This document shows positions 27,213 to 36,339 of a stretch of 64,000 nt of DNA, one piece after another. Within the stretch, counting starts at the first letter, position 1, and each line of letters opens with the position of its first letter. Under the pieces are notes generated by a model. It was given only the letters and a program-made list of their open reading frames with translations, made no database searches and was not told where the DNA came from. A program made the translations under genes and the position numbers. Origin of the DNA: Udaeobacter sp963725505 (GTDB taxonomy: Bacteria > Verrucomicrobiota > Verrucomicrobiia > Chthoniobacterales > UBA10450); the NCBI GenBank assembly GCA_963725505.1, contig CAVRYN010000022.1, positions 124,001 through 188,000 on the forward strand. Reading direction: 5' to 3'.

Positions 27213-28121
27213 ATGCGCCTTGTCACTGCCGCTGCAGGCACGTTCATCGGCGTGCTGACCACGACGGTTCACGCGCAGGATCTAGAGCCGCGCTCTTACA
27301 GCAACTCGCCGATCGGTCTTAATTTCGTGATCGCCGGATACGGCTACGCAACGGGCACCGTGCTCACCGATCCGTCGCTACCGCTGGAGAACGTGAGCAA
27401 CGAATCGCACGTCGGCGTCCTCGGTTTCGCCACGACCTTCGACGCGTTTGGCCAGTCCGGGCAGTTTGGGTTCATCGTGCCCTACGCCTCGCTCGTTTCG
27501 AAAGGTCTCGTCCTCGGTCTGCCACATGCGCGTTACGTCGACGGCTTTGCGGATACGGCATTCCGCTTGTCGATGAATTTCGTCGGCGCACCCGCGCTGA
27601 CGGCGGCGGAGTTCAAGAACTACCACCAGGATTTCATCTTCGGCATGAGTCTGCGCGTCACCGCGCCGCTGAGTCAATACGACGGGGATAAGCTCGTGAA
27701 CATCGGCACCAACCGCTGGTCGTTCAAACCCGAGATCGGATTCTCGAAAGCATTCGGGCCATGGACGGTTGAGCTCGCTCCTGGCGTCACTTTTTACACG
27801 GATAATGGCGATTTTTTTGGAGGCAAGACGCGCAAGGTGGCGCCGCTTTACGCTGCGCAATCAGGGCTCAGCTATACCTTCGCGCCCGGCGGCTGGGTGG
27901 CGCTCAACGCTGGTTATTTCAAGGGCGGACGCACGACGGTCGATGAGGTCGAAAGCGACGTCGAACAGCAAGGCATTCGCTTCGGCGGGACGCTGGTGCT
28001 GCCGGTGAACCGTTATCAATCCGTGAAGCTCTACAGCATCAGCGGCTACAACGCGGATCGCGAGCACGACTTCCAAGCCTTCGGCATCGCATGGCAATAC
28101 CGCTGGGGCGGCGGGTACTGA
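27213..28121 (+). CDS. outer-membrane channel (phenol-degradation MetA-like transporter)
   Basis: ATG 27213 with GGAAAGGA just upstream; the longer frame lacks a signal. Signal peptide MRLVTAAAGTFIGVLTTTVHAQ, then alternating strands rich in Gly, Tyr and Phe, ending QYRWGGGY. The start of the mature part (YSNSPIGLNFVIAGYGYATG) and the pattern PEIGFSKAFGPWTVELAPGV, FYTDN match the outer-membrane transporter family PF13557. 302 residues, complete. Confidence 0.8.
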   Translation: MRLVTAAAGTFIGVLTTTVHAQDLEPRSYSNSPIGLNFVIAGYGYATGTVLTDPSLPLENVSNESHVGVLGFATTFDAFGQSGQFGFIVPYASLVSKGLVLGLPHARYVDGFADTAFRLSMNFVGAPALTAAEFKNYHQDFIFGMSLRVTAPLSQYDGDKLVNIGTNRWSFKPEIGFSKAFGPWTVELAPGVTFYTDNGDFFGGKTRKVAPLYAAQSGLSYTFAPGGWVALNAGYFKGGRTTVDEVESDVEQQGIRFGGTLVLPVNRYQSVKLYSISGYNADREHDFQAFGIAWQYRWGGGY

Positions 28122-28185
28122 GCCGCTCCAGCGAATCTGTTTGCCGGCGAAATTTGGCTTCGCGAGCGCGGGCATCGCTGGCCGC

Positions 28186-28801
28186 TCATTCCAGAAACCG
28201 CACGAGGCCGGTTTCGATTTCGTAGATCGCGCCAACCAGCTTCACCCGCCCTTCGGCCTGGCGTTCGCGGCCTTCCGGCGTTTCGAGGATCTGCCGCATG
28301 GTCCAGCGCACATTGGCCTCGACCGCTTGCGCCAGCATTGCCTCCGGGGTGAGCTGCGGATCGAGATCCTCCAGTCCGGGTAGGATGCTTTCGACGAGAA
28401 GCTGAATCCGCGAATGCTCCCGTGTGCCGCGCAGCCGGGTTTCGATCGCTGCCGCTACAGCGCCGCAATTCGTATGGCCGAGCACGACGAAAAGCGGCGT
28501 GTGCAAATGCCGCCCGGCATATTGCAGACTCCCCCCGATTTCCGGCGAGAAGACATTTCCCGCGACGCGGATGATGAACAACTCGCCGAGGCCTGCGTCG
28601 AAAATCAGCTCGGGCGGTACTCGGGAATCGCTGCAACTCAGGATCGTCGCGTAGGGATGCTGCCCCTTGGCCAGATTAGCGAGGATCTCCTTTTGCACCG
28701 TGGGAAATCTCGCCGTGCCGGCGATAAACCGCGCGTTCCCCGCTTTCAACCGTTGCAGGCGCGTCGTCGGCCGTCGGTCCGGAATCGGGAATCGTGCTCA
28801 T
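28186..28801 (-). CDS. beta-class carbonic anhydrase, N-terminal frameshift
   Basis: Converts CO2 and water to bicarbonate. Zinc ligands are in CSDSRVPPELIF and GHTNCGAV, the standard Cys-His-Cys set with the Asp-Arg pair. An ATG at 28801 (MSTIPDSGPTADDA) is one base out of frame with the rest. Deleting one C near 28759 gives DALQRLKAGNARF, the normal family start, so I place the gene start there; otherwise a TTG at 28749 must serve. About 204 residues. Relevant to pH control beside the window's decarboxylases. Confidence 0.88.
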
Positions 28802-28971
28802 GCCGGGTGTGTCCACGATCTTGGCACATTCATTGATTGTTGCAGGCCAGGCAGAGCTTGCTGACTAACCCTAAGGACCCTTCTTGGGGTGTGGTCCAGG
28901 TCCGCAATTAGCTCTATAACCACAGAAACCCGAGGATAAAACCGGAGACCTCAGCGCAGTAGCAGCGCATC

Positions 28972-29964
28972 TCAGCCCTCGAGGACCTTTGCGCCGCCGC
29001 GGCTCCGCACGACAGGTTGGTCGGTGATGATGACGGTCGTGCCCGGCGCCAATGTCTCGTAAACCTTGTTCGCAAACTCCGGATTGATCCTCAGGCGCGA
29101 CGCGATCTTCTCGGCATCGACGCCGCGGCCATTGCTGGTCACACCCATCCACCGGCGCGCCTCGCGGCCCGGTGCCAGTGAGCTTTGCCGGCCGGTCGTG
29201 CCTTCGAGCAGCGAGAAAACATGATTGCCAAGCGATCCGCGCCCGCTGATCTCTACCGGAGCGCGGCCAATGGGCTTGCCATTCCGATAGACGTAAATCA
29301 TTTTGTCGGCGGCGCTGACCACCATCGTGACCGGCCCGCCCTCGCTGCGCTCCGGGTTCCAGTCGTACTCGTTTTGTGCGAGTGGGCGCACCATCGCGGG
29401 TGTGAAATCTTTTGGCGCAAGCAACAGGCCGGGATTCGACGCGAGGTGCGGCACCGGGACCTTGCCATCGCCCACTACGACCGTGCCCCCATTCGAGGTC
29501 ACGCTGAAGAGCAACTGCGAGAAATCAAACGGCATGCGGATGCAGCCGTGGCTGGCAGGGTAGCCGGGGAGATTCCCCGAGTGCATACAGATGCCGGTGT
29601 CGGTGAGCCGCTGCATGTTGGGCATCGGCGCGTTGTTGTATTTTTTCGAATAATACTCCCGGCTCTTACCGAGAATGCTGAAGACGCCGCCCGGTGTGGA
29701 GTGGCCTTTCGAGCCAGTGCTTATGCTCGAGCGGCCAATGAGGATGCCGTTGCGATAAACGTGCATGGTCTGCTCGGGGACGCTCACCAGGACCACGAGC
29801 GGACCGCTCGGCGAGAGCTCGGGGTGCCACCAATACTCTCCCGGCTTGAGTTGGCCGGTCGGTTTTCCGGTGGGCGTGCCTTTGGTATGAGCCGACGGTT
29901 GTTGCACCGCTTGCACGGTGGTGAGCAGCGCGACGCAGAGAGCGAGGATTTTTAGGAATTTCAT
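28972..29964 (-). CDS. L,D-transpeptidase (YkuD), with a second degenerate domain
   Basis: The start is at MKFLKILALCVALLTTVQA, a signal peptide; upstream codons are rejected. The first catalytic domain (about residues 55-165) has the YkuD site HSGNLPGYPASHGCIRMP with nucleophile Cys. It makes 3-3 peptidoglycan crosslinks or attaches proteins. A second region from about residue 210 (MIYVYRNGKPIGRAPVEIS) repeats the start of the fold but has no His-Gly-Cys motif. About 330 residues. Divergent from the DUF3300 operon. Confidence 0.87.
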   Translation of the reverse strand: MKFLKILALCVALLTTVQAVQQPSAHTKGTPTGKPTGQLKPGEYWWHPELSPSGPLVVLVSVPEQTMHVYRNGILIGRSSISTGSKGHSTPGGVFSILGKSREYYSKKYNNAPMPNMQRLTDTGICMHSGNLPGYPASHGCIRMPFDFSQLLFSVTSNGGTVVVGDGKVPVPHLASNPGLLLAPKDFTPAMVRPLAQNEYDWNPERSEGGPVTMVVSAADKMIYVYRNGKPIGRAPVEISGRGSLGNHVFSLLEGTTGRQSSLAPGREARRWMGVTSNGRGVDAEKIASRLRINPEFANKVYETLAPGTTVIITDQPVVRSRGGAKVLEG

Positions 29965-30147
29965 AAGATGATCAGAGACGTAAGCGGTAATTAGAGCAGA
30001 AAGGCTCCACATTCTCAATAAGACTTTCGTCCCATGCCGGCCTGCACCGACGATTCTCAGCCGCGCTGCTTGCTTCGTCCAGAAATCAGAAAGCCAGCTT
30101 AGACCGAAACACGCCTGGGACCGGTCGGGTTCTCAGGTTTCGAGAAG

Positions 30148-30167
30148 ATAGGACTAAGGTCCTATAT
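30148..30167 (+). promoter_or_regulatory. palindromic operator, copy 7 (perfect)
   Basis: ATAGGACTAAGGTCCTATAT: perfect TAGGAC/GTCCTA arms with TAAG between. It ends 81 bp before the DUF3300 ATG. TATGCG at 30183 is a possible -10 element. Confidence 0.75.
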
Positions 30168-30248
30168 CCCCGGCAACGCAGATATGCGACAAACTTAGGT
30201 GACGTTGGATGAAATAACGCGACTCGCAAAGAAGAAAGGCGGAAATTT

Positions 30249-31703
30249 ATGAACTTACGAGACCCTCAATCCGGATTTCCCAGACAAGCACTTCGTGGCG
30301 TGATCGCCATCGTATGCGTGGCATCGCTTCCATGGAGTTCTCCTCTGGTCCAGGCGCAGGAGGCGCCGGAGGCCCAATCGCAGGAAACGACGACTGCTGA
30401 GGAAGCTCCGAAGATTCCTAACGACCAATTGGATTCTCTGGTGGCGCCGATCGCGCTTTATCCCGACGCGATGTTGGCTCAAACGCTGGCCGCTTCTACT
30501 TACCCGTTGGAAGTCATGCAGCTGGATCAGTGGATGGATAAGAACAAAAATCTGAAGGACAAGGCACTGGCGGACGCCGTGGCCAAGCAGCCTTGGGACC
30601 CAAGCGTTCAGGCGATGGCCGCATTTCCAGAGGTGGTACAGCGGATGGCGGAGAATATTCAGTGGATGACAGACGTGGGAAATGCGTTTTTGGCGCAGCA
30701 AACGGATGTGATGGGCGCCGTGCAACGTATGCGCGCAAAGGCGCAGGGCACTGGGAATCTCAAGACCGGTTCGGAACAGAAAGTGGAGACCAAGACAACG
30801 CAAAGCGGTCAGCAGGTGATTGTAGTTGAACAAGCTAACCCTGAGGCAGTTTACGTCCCCTCATACGACCCCGCGGTAGTTTATGGGGCTCCACCTGCCG
30901 AATATCCCTACTATCCTTACTCCTATCCCGGATACCAGCCGGGGACAGCACTGGCTTGGGGAACGGCCATCGCCGTGGGTGGCGCATGGGCCAACAACTG
31001 GGGCAATTGCGATTGGGATAACGGCGATGTGAACATCAACAACAACAACAATTTCAATAAGAACTACAACAAGAACGTCAACAAAGGAACTGGTACTGGC
31101 CAGGGCAACGGCTGGCAACACAACCCGCAACACCGGGGAAACGCCCCTTACGCTAACAAACAAACAGCGAATAAGTACGGCGGCAAGACAGCAGGCGGGG
31201 CCGGAAAACCCGGCGGCCCGGGCGGTGCAGGTGGCGTCGGCAGTGCTGGAAAACCCGGTGGTCCTGGCGGTGCGGGTGGCGTTGGCGGTGCCGGAAAACC
31301 CGGTGGTCCCGGGCGGTGCGGGTGGCGTTGGCGGTGCCGGAAAACCCGGTGGCCCGGGCGGTGCGGGTGGCGCTGGCGGTGCTGGAAAACCCGGTGGTGC
31401 CGGCGGCACTGGTAAGGCAAGTACTGGCGGCGCTGCGAAGGCAAGTGGAGGCGGCGCTGGTAAACCAAGTGGGGGCGGTGGAAAAGGAGGCGCTGACAAG
31501 GTCGGTGGCCATAAACCGTCGGGAGGCGGCGGTGGCGGTGGCGCCTTCGCTGGCGGGAGTGGGAGCTCTGCTAAAGCCGCGAGCAGCCGGGGTGGCAGTA
31601 GCATGAAAGGTGGCGGCGGCAAAGGTGGTGGCGGTGGCGGCATGGGGGTGGCGGCGGCATGGGCGGCGGCGGCGGTATGGGCGGCGGCGGACGCAAAAGA
31701 TAA
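30249..31703 (+). CDS. DUF3300 secreted protein with long Gly-rich tail
   Basis: Signal region to VQAQEAP, then the DUF3300 core: LDSLVAPIALYPDAMLAQTL, ASTYPLEVMQLDQWM, KQPWDPSVQAMAAFP, and VYVPSYDPAVVYG. An Asn-rich and Gly-rich tail follows (NINNNNNFNKNYNKN, GGAGKPGGPGG repeats), ending GGGRKR at 31703. The tail carries one extra G at 31311-31313 and one missing G near 31645; correcting both keeps the Gly repeats in frame. The neighbouring DUF2950 gene is its usual partner. Likely a surface or envelope protein; function unknown. Confidence 0.82.
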
Positions 31704-31729
31704 GCAAACGGCTGATGGAGGAAGATCCT

Positions 31730-32716
31730 ATGAAAAGAAAATTAAACATCACGAGTTCGTCGAAAATTCTCGCTTCTGCGATCCTTATGTCGGGCTTTGT
31801 AGCTCTCGCCTTGCATTCAGCGCTAGCGGCCAAGACAGATGCACCGCAGGTAAAACAAAAAGAATTCGATACACCGCAACAGGCGGCGGACAGCCTTGTT
31901 CAGGCGGCGGAGTCTTTCGACGTGCCTGTCCTGAAAGAGATTCTCGGACCCGACAGCATGGACCTCGTCAGTTCCGCAGATCCGGTCGAGGACAAAAATC
32001 GGGCGGCCGCATTTGTAGCGAAGGCGAAAGAGAAGAATTCAGTTGCTACAGATGCAAAGAATCCGAACCGAGCTGTTCTCATGATTGGAAATGACGATTT
32101 TCCTTTCCCGATTCCAATCGTGAAGCAAAAAGGCAAGTGGTACTTCGATACCAAGGCGGGCCGTCAAGAAATTCTGAATCGGCGTGTCGGCGCCAACGAA
32201 CTGGACGCGATTGCCATTTGCCGTGGTTTCGTCGAAGCGCAGCAGGAATATGCTCAGCAAAAACACGACGATTCCAAGGTGAACCAGTACGCCCAGCGAA
32301 TCATCAGCACGCCTGGGAAACATGATGGTTTGGCGTGGCAGAACGCGGATGGAACCTGGGGAGGTCCAGTGGGAGAAGGGATCGCCAAAGCGCTGGAGCA
32401 AGGCTACACGGAGCGGAGTCAGCCGTTTCACGGCTATTATTTCAAAGTTTTGAAAGGGCAAGGTCCCGCTGCGCCTCTAGGCCAAATGGACTTTGTCGTG
32501 GAAGGAGCAATGATCGGCGGATTCGCCCTAGCTGCAGCACCGGCCCAGTATCGGGTTACGGGAGTGCAGACCTTCATCGTTGGCCCCAACGGAGTCGTGT
32601 ACCAAAAAGATCTTGGGGCGGATACGCTGAAGGCATTTCAAAGCATGGACCGGTACAACCCCGATAAAACTTGGGAAGTAACTGAGGACGATGTGGAGGA
32701 GGACTCACAAGATTAA
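31730..32716 (+). CDS. DUF2950 secreted protein
   Basis: ATG 31730 with GGAGGAAG seven bases upstream. Signal peptide (MKRKLNITSSSKILASAILM..ALA), then the DUF2950 pattern: FDTPQQAADSLVQAAESFD, WYFDTKAGRQEILNRRVGAN, FVEAQQEYAQ and HDGLAWQNADG, GYYFKVLKGQG. Around 328 residues, complete. It lies 26 bp after DUF3300, so the two form an operon controlled by the perfect operator copy upstream. Function unknown. Confidence 0.9.
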   Translation: MKRKLNITSSSKILASAILMSGFVALALHSALAAKTDAPQVKQKEFDTPQQAADSLVQAAESFDVPVLKEILGPDSMDLVSSADPVEDKNRAAAFVAKAKEKNSVATDAKNPNRAVLMIGNDDFPFPIPIVKQKGKWYFDTKAGRQEILNRRVGANELDAIAICRGFVEAQQEYAQQKHDDSKVNQYAQRIISTPGKHDGLAWQNADGTWGGPVGEGIAKALEQGYTERSQPFHGYYFKVLKGQGPAAPLGQMDFVVEGAMIGGFALAAAPAQYRVTGVQTFIVGPNGVVYQKDLGADTLKAFQSMDRYNPDKTWEVTEDDVEEDSQD

Positions 32717-32937
32717 AGTTCCTCAAATCGGAAGAACAAAAGCAGCCTGACAATTTACCACTGAGCTTAGCTGGTGGCATTGAGTCCTCCGTCCCTAACC
32801 AGCCGACGATGCAGCGAACCGCTGGCCGCTCCGCGTTCCACATTTCGATGGCTTCCACACTCAACCGGCAGCGACACGCCCCCTCGCCAGCGGTCGCTGA
32901 TCTTGTGTCTCGTTAGATAGTTACGTTACCCTTCGAT

Positions 32938-32963
32938 CTACGGTCTGATCCCATCGACCGTAG
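32938..32963. other. hairpin CTACGGTC/GACCGTAG
   Basis: Perfect 8-bp stem with a 10-nt loop in the 305-bp gap between convergent genes. No T run on either strand; might still end transcripts from both sides. The rest of the gap holds nothing I can identify. Confidence 0.35.
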
Positions 32964-33021
32964 GGAGGATTCGACCGCTAGGAGATCGCGCTGGTGCTCT
33001 GGTCGGGCGGTCACGCCCCGA

Positions 33022-33444
33022 TCAATCAAGTCCCAAGATCTTGACTGTGGCCGTCGGTGCCTTGCCGAGGATCTTGTACTGGATCTTCGTCCATGTGAGG
33101 CGCCCCTTGCGTCCCGGAGCATCCGTCGGAGCTGTCTGTCCTCCTGCCTTTACGGTTCCGACCGCGTTGAGCGTCGTGTCGGGGCGATTGTCCCATCCAA
33201 GGACGACCTTTAGGATCTGTACGTCAGCGCCCTCGACAGCGAGCCTTACCTGCTTGACGTCTTTCTTCCATCGACCCCCTTGGGACTTAATCTCCGCACT
33301 GGAATCGGCGGACTTGAGCGTCTGCTCGCCCATCACAAACCACTGGTCAGCGGCTCTGGCGCTGCCCACAGCCCCCAGTAGGACGACGGACGCGGCGACA
33401 ACGACAAACGCTGCCAAATTGTGGATCTTCATGTTCATATTCAT
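33022..33444 (-). CDS. small secreted protein, DUF2541-like
   Basis: The start is at MNMNMKIHNLAAF, preceded by AAGGAG; the six-codon upstream extension has no site. Signal peptide to ARAADQW, then about 110 residues of beta-rich sequence: WFVMGEQTLKSADSSAEI, WKKDVKQVRLAVEGADVQIL, KGRLTWTKIQYKILGKAPTA. The pattern of a quantity followed by charged strands resembles DUF2541 proteins, a weak match. A motif copy lies directly upstream on the minus strand. Confidence 0.65.
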   Translation of the reverse strand: MNMNMKIHNLAAFVVVAASVVLLGAVGSARAADQWFVMGEQTLKSADSSAEIKSQGGRWKKDVKQVRLAVEGADVQILKVVLGWDNRPDTTLNAVGTVKAGGQTAPTDAPGRKGRLTWTKIQYKILGKAPTATVKILGLD

Positions 33445-33490
33445 ATTACTCCTTTTCCCCATGATTCTGAGTGCCTGCCAGTCGGGACGC

Positions 33491-33510
33491 TATAGGACCT
33501 TAGTCGTACT
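33491..33510 (-). promoter_or_regulatory. palindromic operator, copy 8
   Basis: On the minus strand AGTACGACTAAGGTCCTATA, almost the same 19 bases as the copy at 35357. It ends 47 bp before the start of the secreted protein. Confidence 0.65.
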
Positions 33511-33556
33511 CCTAACGATCGCCTAAAGAGGACCGCGAAGATGATGCTGACCTAGG

Positions 33557-33784
33557 GTGTTTCACGCCTACCCCGGCGAGTTCATCGGAGAGTGCCCGCT
33601 CTGCTGGATAGGCTTGAAATTTGGGACACTCCTGTCACTCATCGCTCTCGTTTCGCTCCTCGCACTTATCAGGATTGGCGTGACGGCGCTACGCATTACA
33701 CTTTGTGTCTGGGGTGCTGCGACGTTCATTGCTTTCATCTTCATCGGAAATGTCATAATGCGCTTAGTCGACGGTAGGGGCTAA
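33557..33784 (+). CDS. short two-helix membrane protein
   Basis: GTG start (VFHAYPGEFIGECPLCW). Two hydrophobic helices: GTLLSLIALVSLLALIRIG and a second from ALRITLCVWGAATFIAFIFI, ending LVDGRG. 75 residues, no family recognised, ribosome site weak. Its stop overlaps the stop of the convergent gene by four bases. Confidence 0.4.
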   Translation: MFHAYPGEFIGECPLCWIGLKFGTLLSLIALVSLLALIRIGVTALRITLCVWGAATFIAFIFIGNVIMRLVDGRG

Positions 33785-34599
33785 CTCGTCGTCGCCGGGC
33801 GACGATTTGGCCGCGGCGGCCGCACGCGAGCCCAGTGGTGCTGGATGACGACGACCTGGGTGTAAATGATCCAGGCCAGAATCAGCGTTGACAGCAACGC
33901 AACTAAGTTGAAAACGAACAGCAGCCGCGACTTGCGTGTGTCCAGCCGGACGTGCAGCGCCGCGATGTCCGCCTGCACCCCGTCAATGTTGGTCTGCACC
34001 TCGCCAAGCCTGGTGTCGATGCGCTGCGCGATTCCTTTGAGCGCAGCAACGGTCTCAGGGGCGATGTCGCTCTTCTGCTCCGCCACCAGTGCGCGCAATG
34101 TGCCGCGCAGTTGCGTCGCGTCCGCGGAGAGGCCTTCGAGCCGGTTAAAGGCGTCGTCCAGCGCCGCCAGCCGCGGAGCACGGTCGGCCATCATCGGTAG
34201 CGAGTTCAGCAGGCTCACCGCGTTGCCGACGGTCCCTACAGCATCCCGCACAGGAGCCAGCACCTGCTGCATCTGCGCGATGCGCGGCGCCAGACTCGTC
34301 TCCAGGCGCTCGTTCAGCGCGCTGAGCACGGGCCTGTTCGCCTGCGCCCCGGCGTCGGTGATGGTTTCGGAGGCCTGCCGCACTTCCGTCCGGCTCGCCG
34401 CAATGAGGTCGTCCACCCGGCTCACTCCGGCATCGACTACCCCGATGCCGACCTCGATGAGGCCAAATCCTTTCAGCGCGACGTCGGTGGCCTTGCGATC
34501 AACGAACCACGCGCCAAAAATGCCGAGCAGGCTCAGGCCGATGAACAGCACGGCAAGCGCAATGGCGGCAAAGCGAAGTGTCTTCTCGATGATTGGCAT
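33781..34599 (-). CDS. membrane-anchored coiled-coil protein
   Basis: ATG 34599 (MPIIEKTLRFAAIALAV). One helix at each end (about residues 8-32 and 228-250) encloses a long soluble helical region with heptad-like Leu/Ala spacing: RTEVRQASETITDAGAQAN, LNERLETSLAPRIAQMQQVL, IAQRIDTRLGEVQTNIDGVQ. The C-terminus is basic (WARVRPPRPNRRP). It resembles methyl-accepting or DUF-type helical spacers without a signalling tip. No family assigned. Confidence 0.55.
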   Translation of the reverse strand: MPIIEKTLRFAAIALAVLFIGLSLLGIFGAWFVDRKATDVALKGFGLIEVGIGVVDAGVSRVDDLIAASRTEVRQASETITDAGAQANRPVLSALNERLETSLAPRIAQMQQVLAPVRDAVGTVGNAVSLLNSLPMMADRAPRLAALDDAFNRLEGLSADATQLRGTLRALVAEQKSDIAPETVAALKGIAQRIDTRLGEVQTNIDGVQADIAALHVRLDTRKSRLLFVFNLVALLSTLILAWIIYTQVVVIQHHWARVRPPRPNRRPATTS

Positions 34600-34707
34600 C
34601 CTGGGTTCCAATGTGCTTTTCAGGTTCAAACCATGGCTATTACCTAACGAGAGGTGGGCTGGATTATCCCGTCGTTTTTTTGTGAGAAAACGTGGTCAAA
34701 ATGAAAC

Positions 34708-35184
34708 CTAATGGGGAGGCCCCGGTTTATCTTCGAGTTTCAAAATCTCCGCCGGCACACCCAGCCAGGCGGCTGCCTTCGCGCGGTCACGAAATGCCTG
34801 CGCCTCGATCGGCGTTTCCTTCATTACACTTTCGTACAGGAGCGCAATGCCAAAACTGACCCAATCGTCGCTAAACAAGGCCGACTTCACCGGCGTAACC
34901 CCGGCGAATTGCTCTGCCCGCTTCCGCGCAAATGCAAAAACATGCTTGGTGCGAACTGCCACGCTCGTTAATCGACTGAAATCAACGAACCTCTTGAACG
35001 GTGCTGACGCTTTTTCGATATGACAGAGCCATTCACCAATCTCGTCTAGCAGCTGATCATCCAGTACACCTTGTGGTTGCCAGGCCACCAGATTATGAGC
35101 GGGATATTGCCGCAGGTCAGCCGGCCCAGGCATAATCCTGGAAGCCGGCAAAGGTTTCGAATCATGAGTTGGATTGCCAGGCAT
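34708..35184 (-). CDS. conserved hypothetical protein (STAS-like region)
   Basis: 158 residues, soluble. The central part WQPQGVLDDQLLDEIGEWL, KRFVDFSRLTSVAVRTKHVF and ESVMKETPIEAQAFRDR has the alternation of beta strand and helix seen in STAS-type domains, including a possible phospho-acceptor Ser in DFSRLT. A clear family member cannot be named. ATG start at 35184. Confidence 0.5.
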   Translation of the reverse strand: MPGNPTHDSKPLPASRIMPGPADLRQYPAHNLVAWQPQGVLDDQLLDEIGEWLCHIEKASAPFKRFVDFSRLTSVAVRTKHVFAFARKRAEQFAGVTPVKSALFSDDWVSFGIALLYESVMKETPIEAQAFRDRAKAAAWLGVPAEILKLEDKPGPPH

Positions 35185-35300
35185 AACGGCTATTTATCCT
35201 TCCATTCAACCTTGCTGGTGTCGAGATTGTAATAACCCGCAATTACAGAATCAACAAAGCTGCCCAGAAAATCGCTGAGAACTTTCTGGCTCGTCTGTGT

Positions 35301-35333
35301 CGCCTAACCCGCGCGTTAGGCGGTGGGGTTTTT
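35301..35333 (+). terminator. hairpin with T run
   Basis: CGCCTAAC / GTTAGGCG stem, six-base loop, then GTGGGGTTTTT. Nothing transcribed from the left is obvious, since the gene before it runs the other way. It may insulate the promoter at 35357. Confidence 0.5.
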
Positions 35334-35356
35334 GCGATTGATGCCCTGGCGCAAAT

Positions 35357-35377
35357 AGTACGACTAAGGTCCTATTC
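35357..35377 (+). promoter_or_regulatory. palindromic operator, copy 9
   Basis: TAGTACGACTAAGGTCCTATT; right arm perfect, left arm with one extra base change. TATGCT at 35397 lies about 32 bp from its centre; the ATG of the next gene is 93 bp downstream. Confidence 0.65.
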
Positions 35378-35469
35378 ACCGCGAGTGAGAGTCACTCTAT
35401 GCTGAGCTTGGCGGTGTTGCCCACTGCCATTGTCATCACATACCAACAATCAACTAGAAATCTAAAATT

Positions 35470-36006
35470 ATGCGCTTGAAAATACGAACTATACTTTGTT
35501 GCACAGCGATTTTTTCCGCTGTCAGCTTTTTAACAATAACGTTTGCCGAGACAAATCCACTTTCAAAGGCTCAGGTGGCCGACCAAATCCGCAAAGTGGA
35601 AAACGGCGTGGATGATTTCGAGAAGTATCTGACCAGCCGCGGCGAAAACGCCAAGGATCAGGCCGGATCGGCCAAGAGCAGCGGATCAGCAAAGCGCGGC
35701 AAGGGTGCAAACTCCGCGAACAAAGAAGCCGGGAAGGAAAAAGCTAGCCAAGGAAAAGACGACCTTCAGAATGCCATGGACGATCTGAATCGCTCCACAA
35801 ACCGTCTGCGGCGCAAGTTCGATGAAACGGCGAATTATCTGGAGACCAAAGTGCAAATGGAGCAGGTCATGGACAGCGCGCGCAAGGTGAATCAGGTGGT
35901 GGGGAAGGGGGGTAATGACGGCCAGGCACAAAGCTTATGGAAGGCTTTGCGCGCGAGTATCAATGACCTGGCGCGCGCCTACAACCTGACCCCCGTCGGC
36001 GCATAG
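35470..36006 (+). CDS. secreted helical protein of unknown function
   Basis: Signal peptide (MRLKIRTILCCTAIFSAV..FAE), then a charged helical protein: AQVADQIRKVENGVDDFEKY, a Ser/Gly/Lys-rich linker (SAKSSGSAKRGKG), and DLQNAMDDLNRSTNRLRRKF with METKVQ-like helices. 178 residues. No family recognised. Controlled by an operator copy as judged from spacing. Confidence 0.55.
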   Translation: MRLKIRTILCCTAIFSAVSFLTITFAETNPLSKAQVADQIRKVENGVDDFEKYLTSRGENAKDQAGSAKSSGSAKRGKGANSANKEAGKEKASQGKDDLQNAMDDLNRSTNRLRRKFDETANYLETKVQMEQVMDSARKVNQVVGKGGNDGQAQSLWKALRASINDLARAYNLTPVGA

Positions 36007-36164
36007 GGAAGGCCATACGGTCCCGGGTTACGGTCCATTTAGGTATTGTGAGCCGCTTACCCGGTAACGGGACTCGTCCCAGTGGAGACTGCGACACGGA
36101 AACGCTTGCCATCGCTCCGCAGTGAGCCGATTCGTTTTTCGGGTTTGCTCTCAACTCCGTAAAG

Positions 36165-36193
36165 GAGCGTGGCTCCGACGGAGCTTTACGCTC
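36165..36193. repeat. REP-like palindrome
   Basis: GAGCGT gg CTCC gac GGAG cttt ACGCTC: nested inverted arms with a bulge. Its outline (GCGTG, CGGAGC, TTTACGC) resembles the repeat that flanks the GIY-YIG genes at 43-44 kb. One copy here in a gene-free stretch of 333 bp. Confidence 0.5.
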
Positions 36194-36220
36194 TCAGCCG
36201 TCAACTCCTTAAAGAATGTT

Positions 36221-36264
36221 AAATAGCCTGCTCGCGAAAGCTTTCGGAGTTTAGACGCGACCTC
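36221..36264. repeat. direct repeat, left copy
   Basis: AAATAGCCTGCTCGCGAA followed at once by CTTTCGGAGTTTAGACGCGA. Both halves recur at 37071-37088 and 37164-37188, where 75 bp separate them. The copies flank the asparaginase-domain gene. Confidence 0.55.
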
Positions 36265-36339
36265 TTATTTCTTAACTTTTTTAATTTTTGATTGGCTGAC
36301 GGCAAGCCGTGCCCGAGACTCGTTTCGCGCAAACATTCC

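Noticed and set aside
30861..31643. Pro-rich minus-strand ORFs opposite the DUF3300 tail
   Set aside because: Mirror image of a Gly-rich coding repeat; no start signal and no recognised domain.
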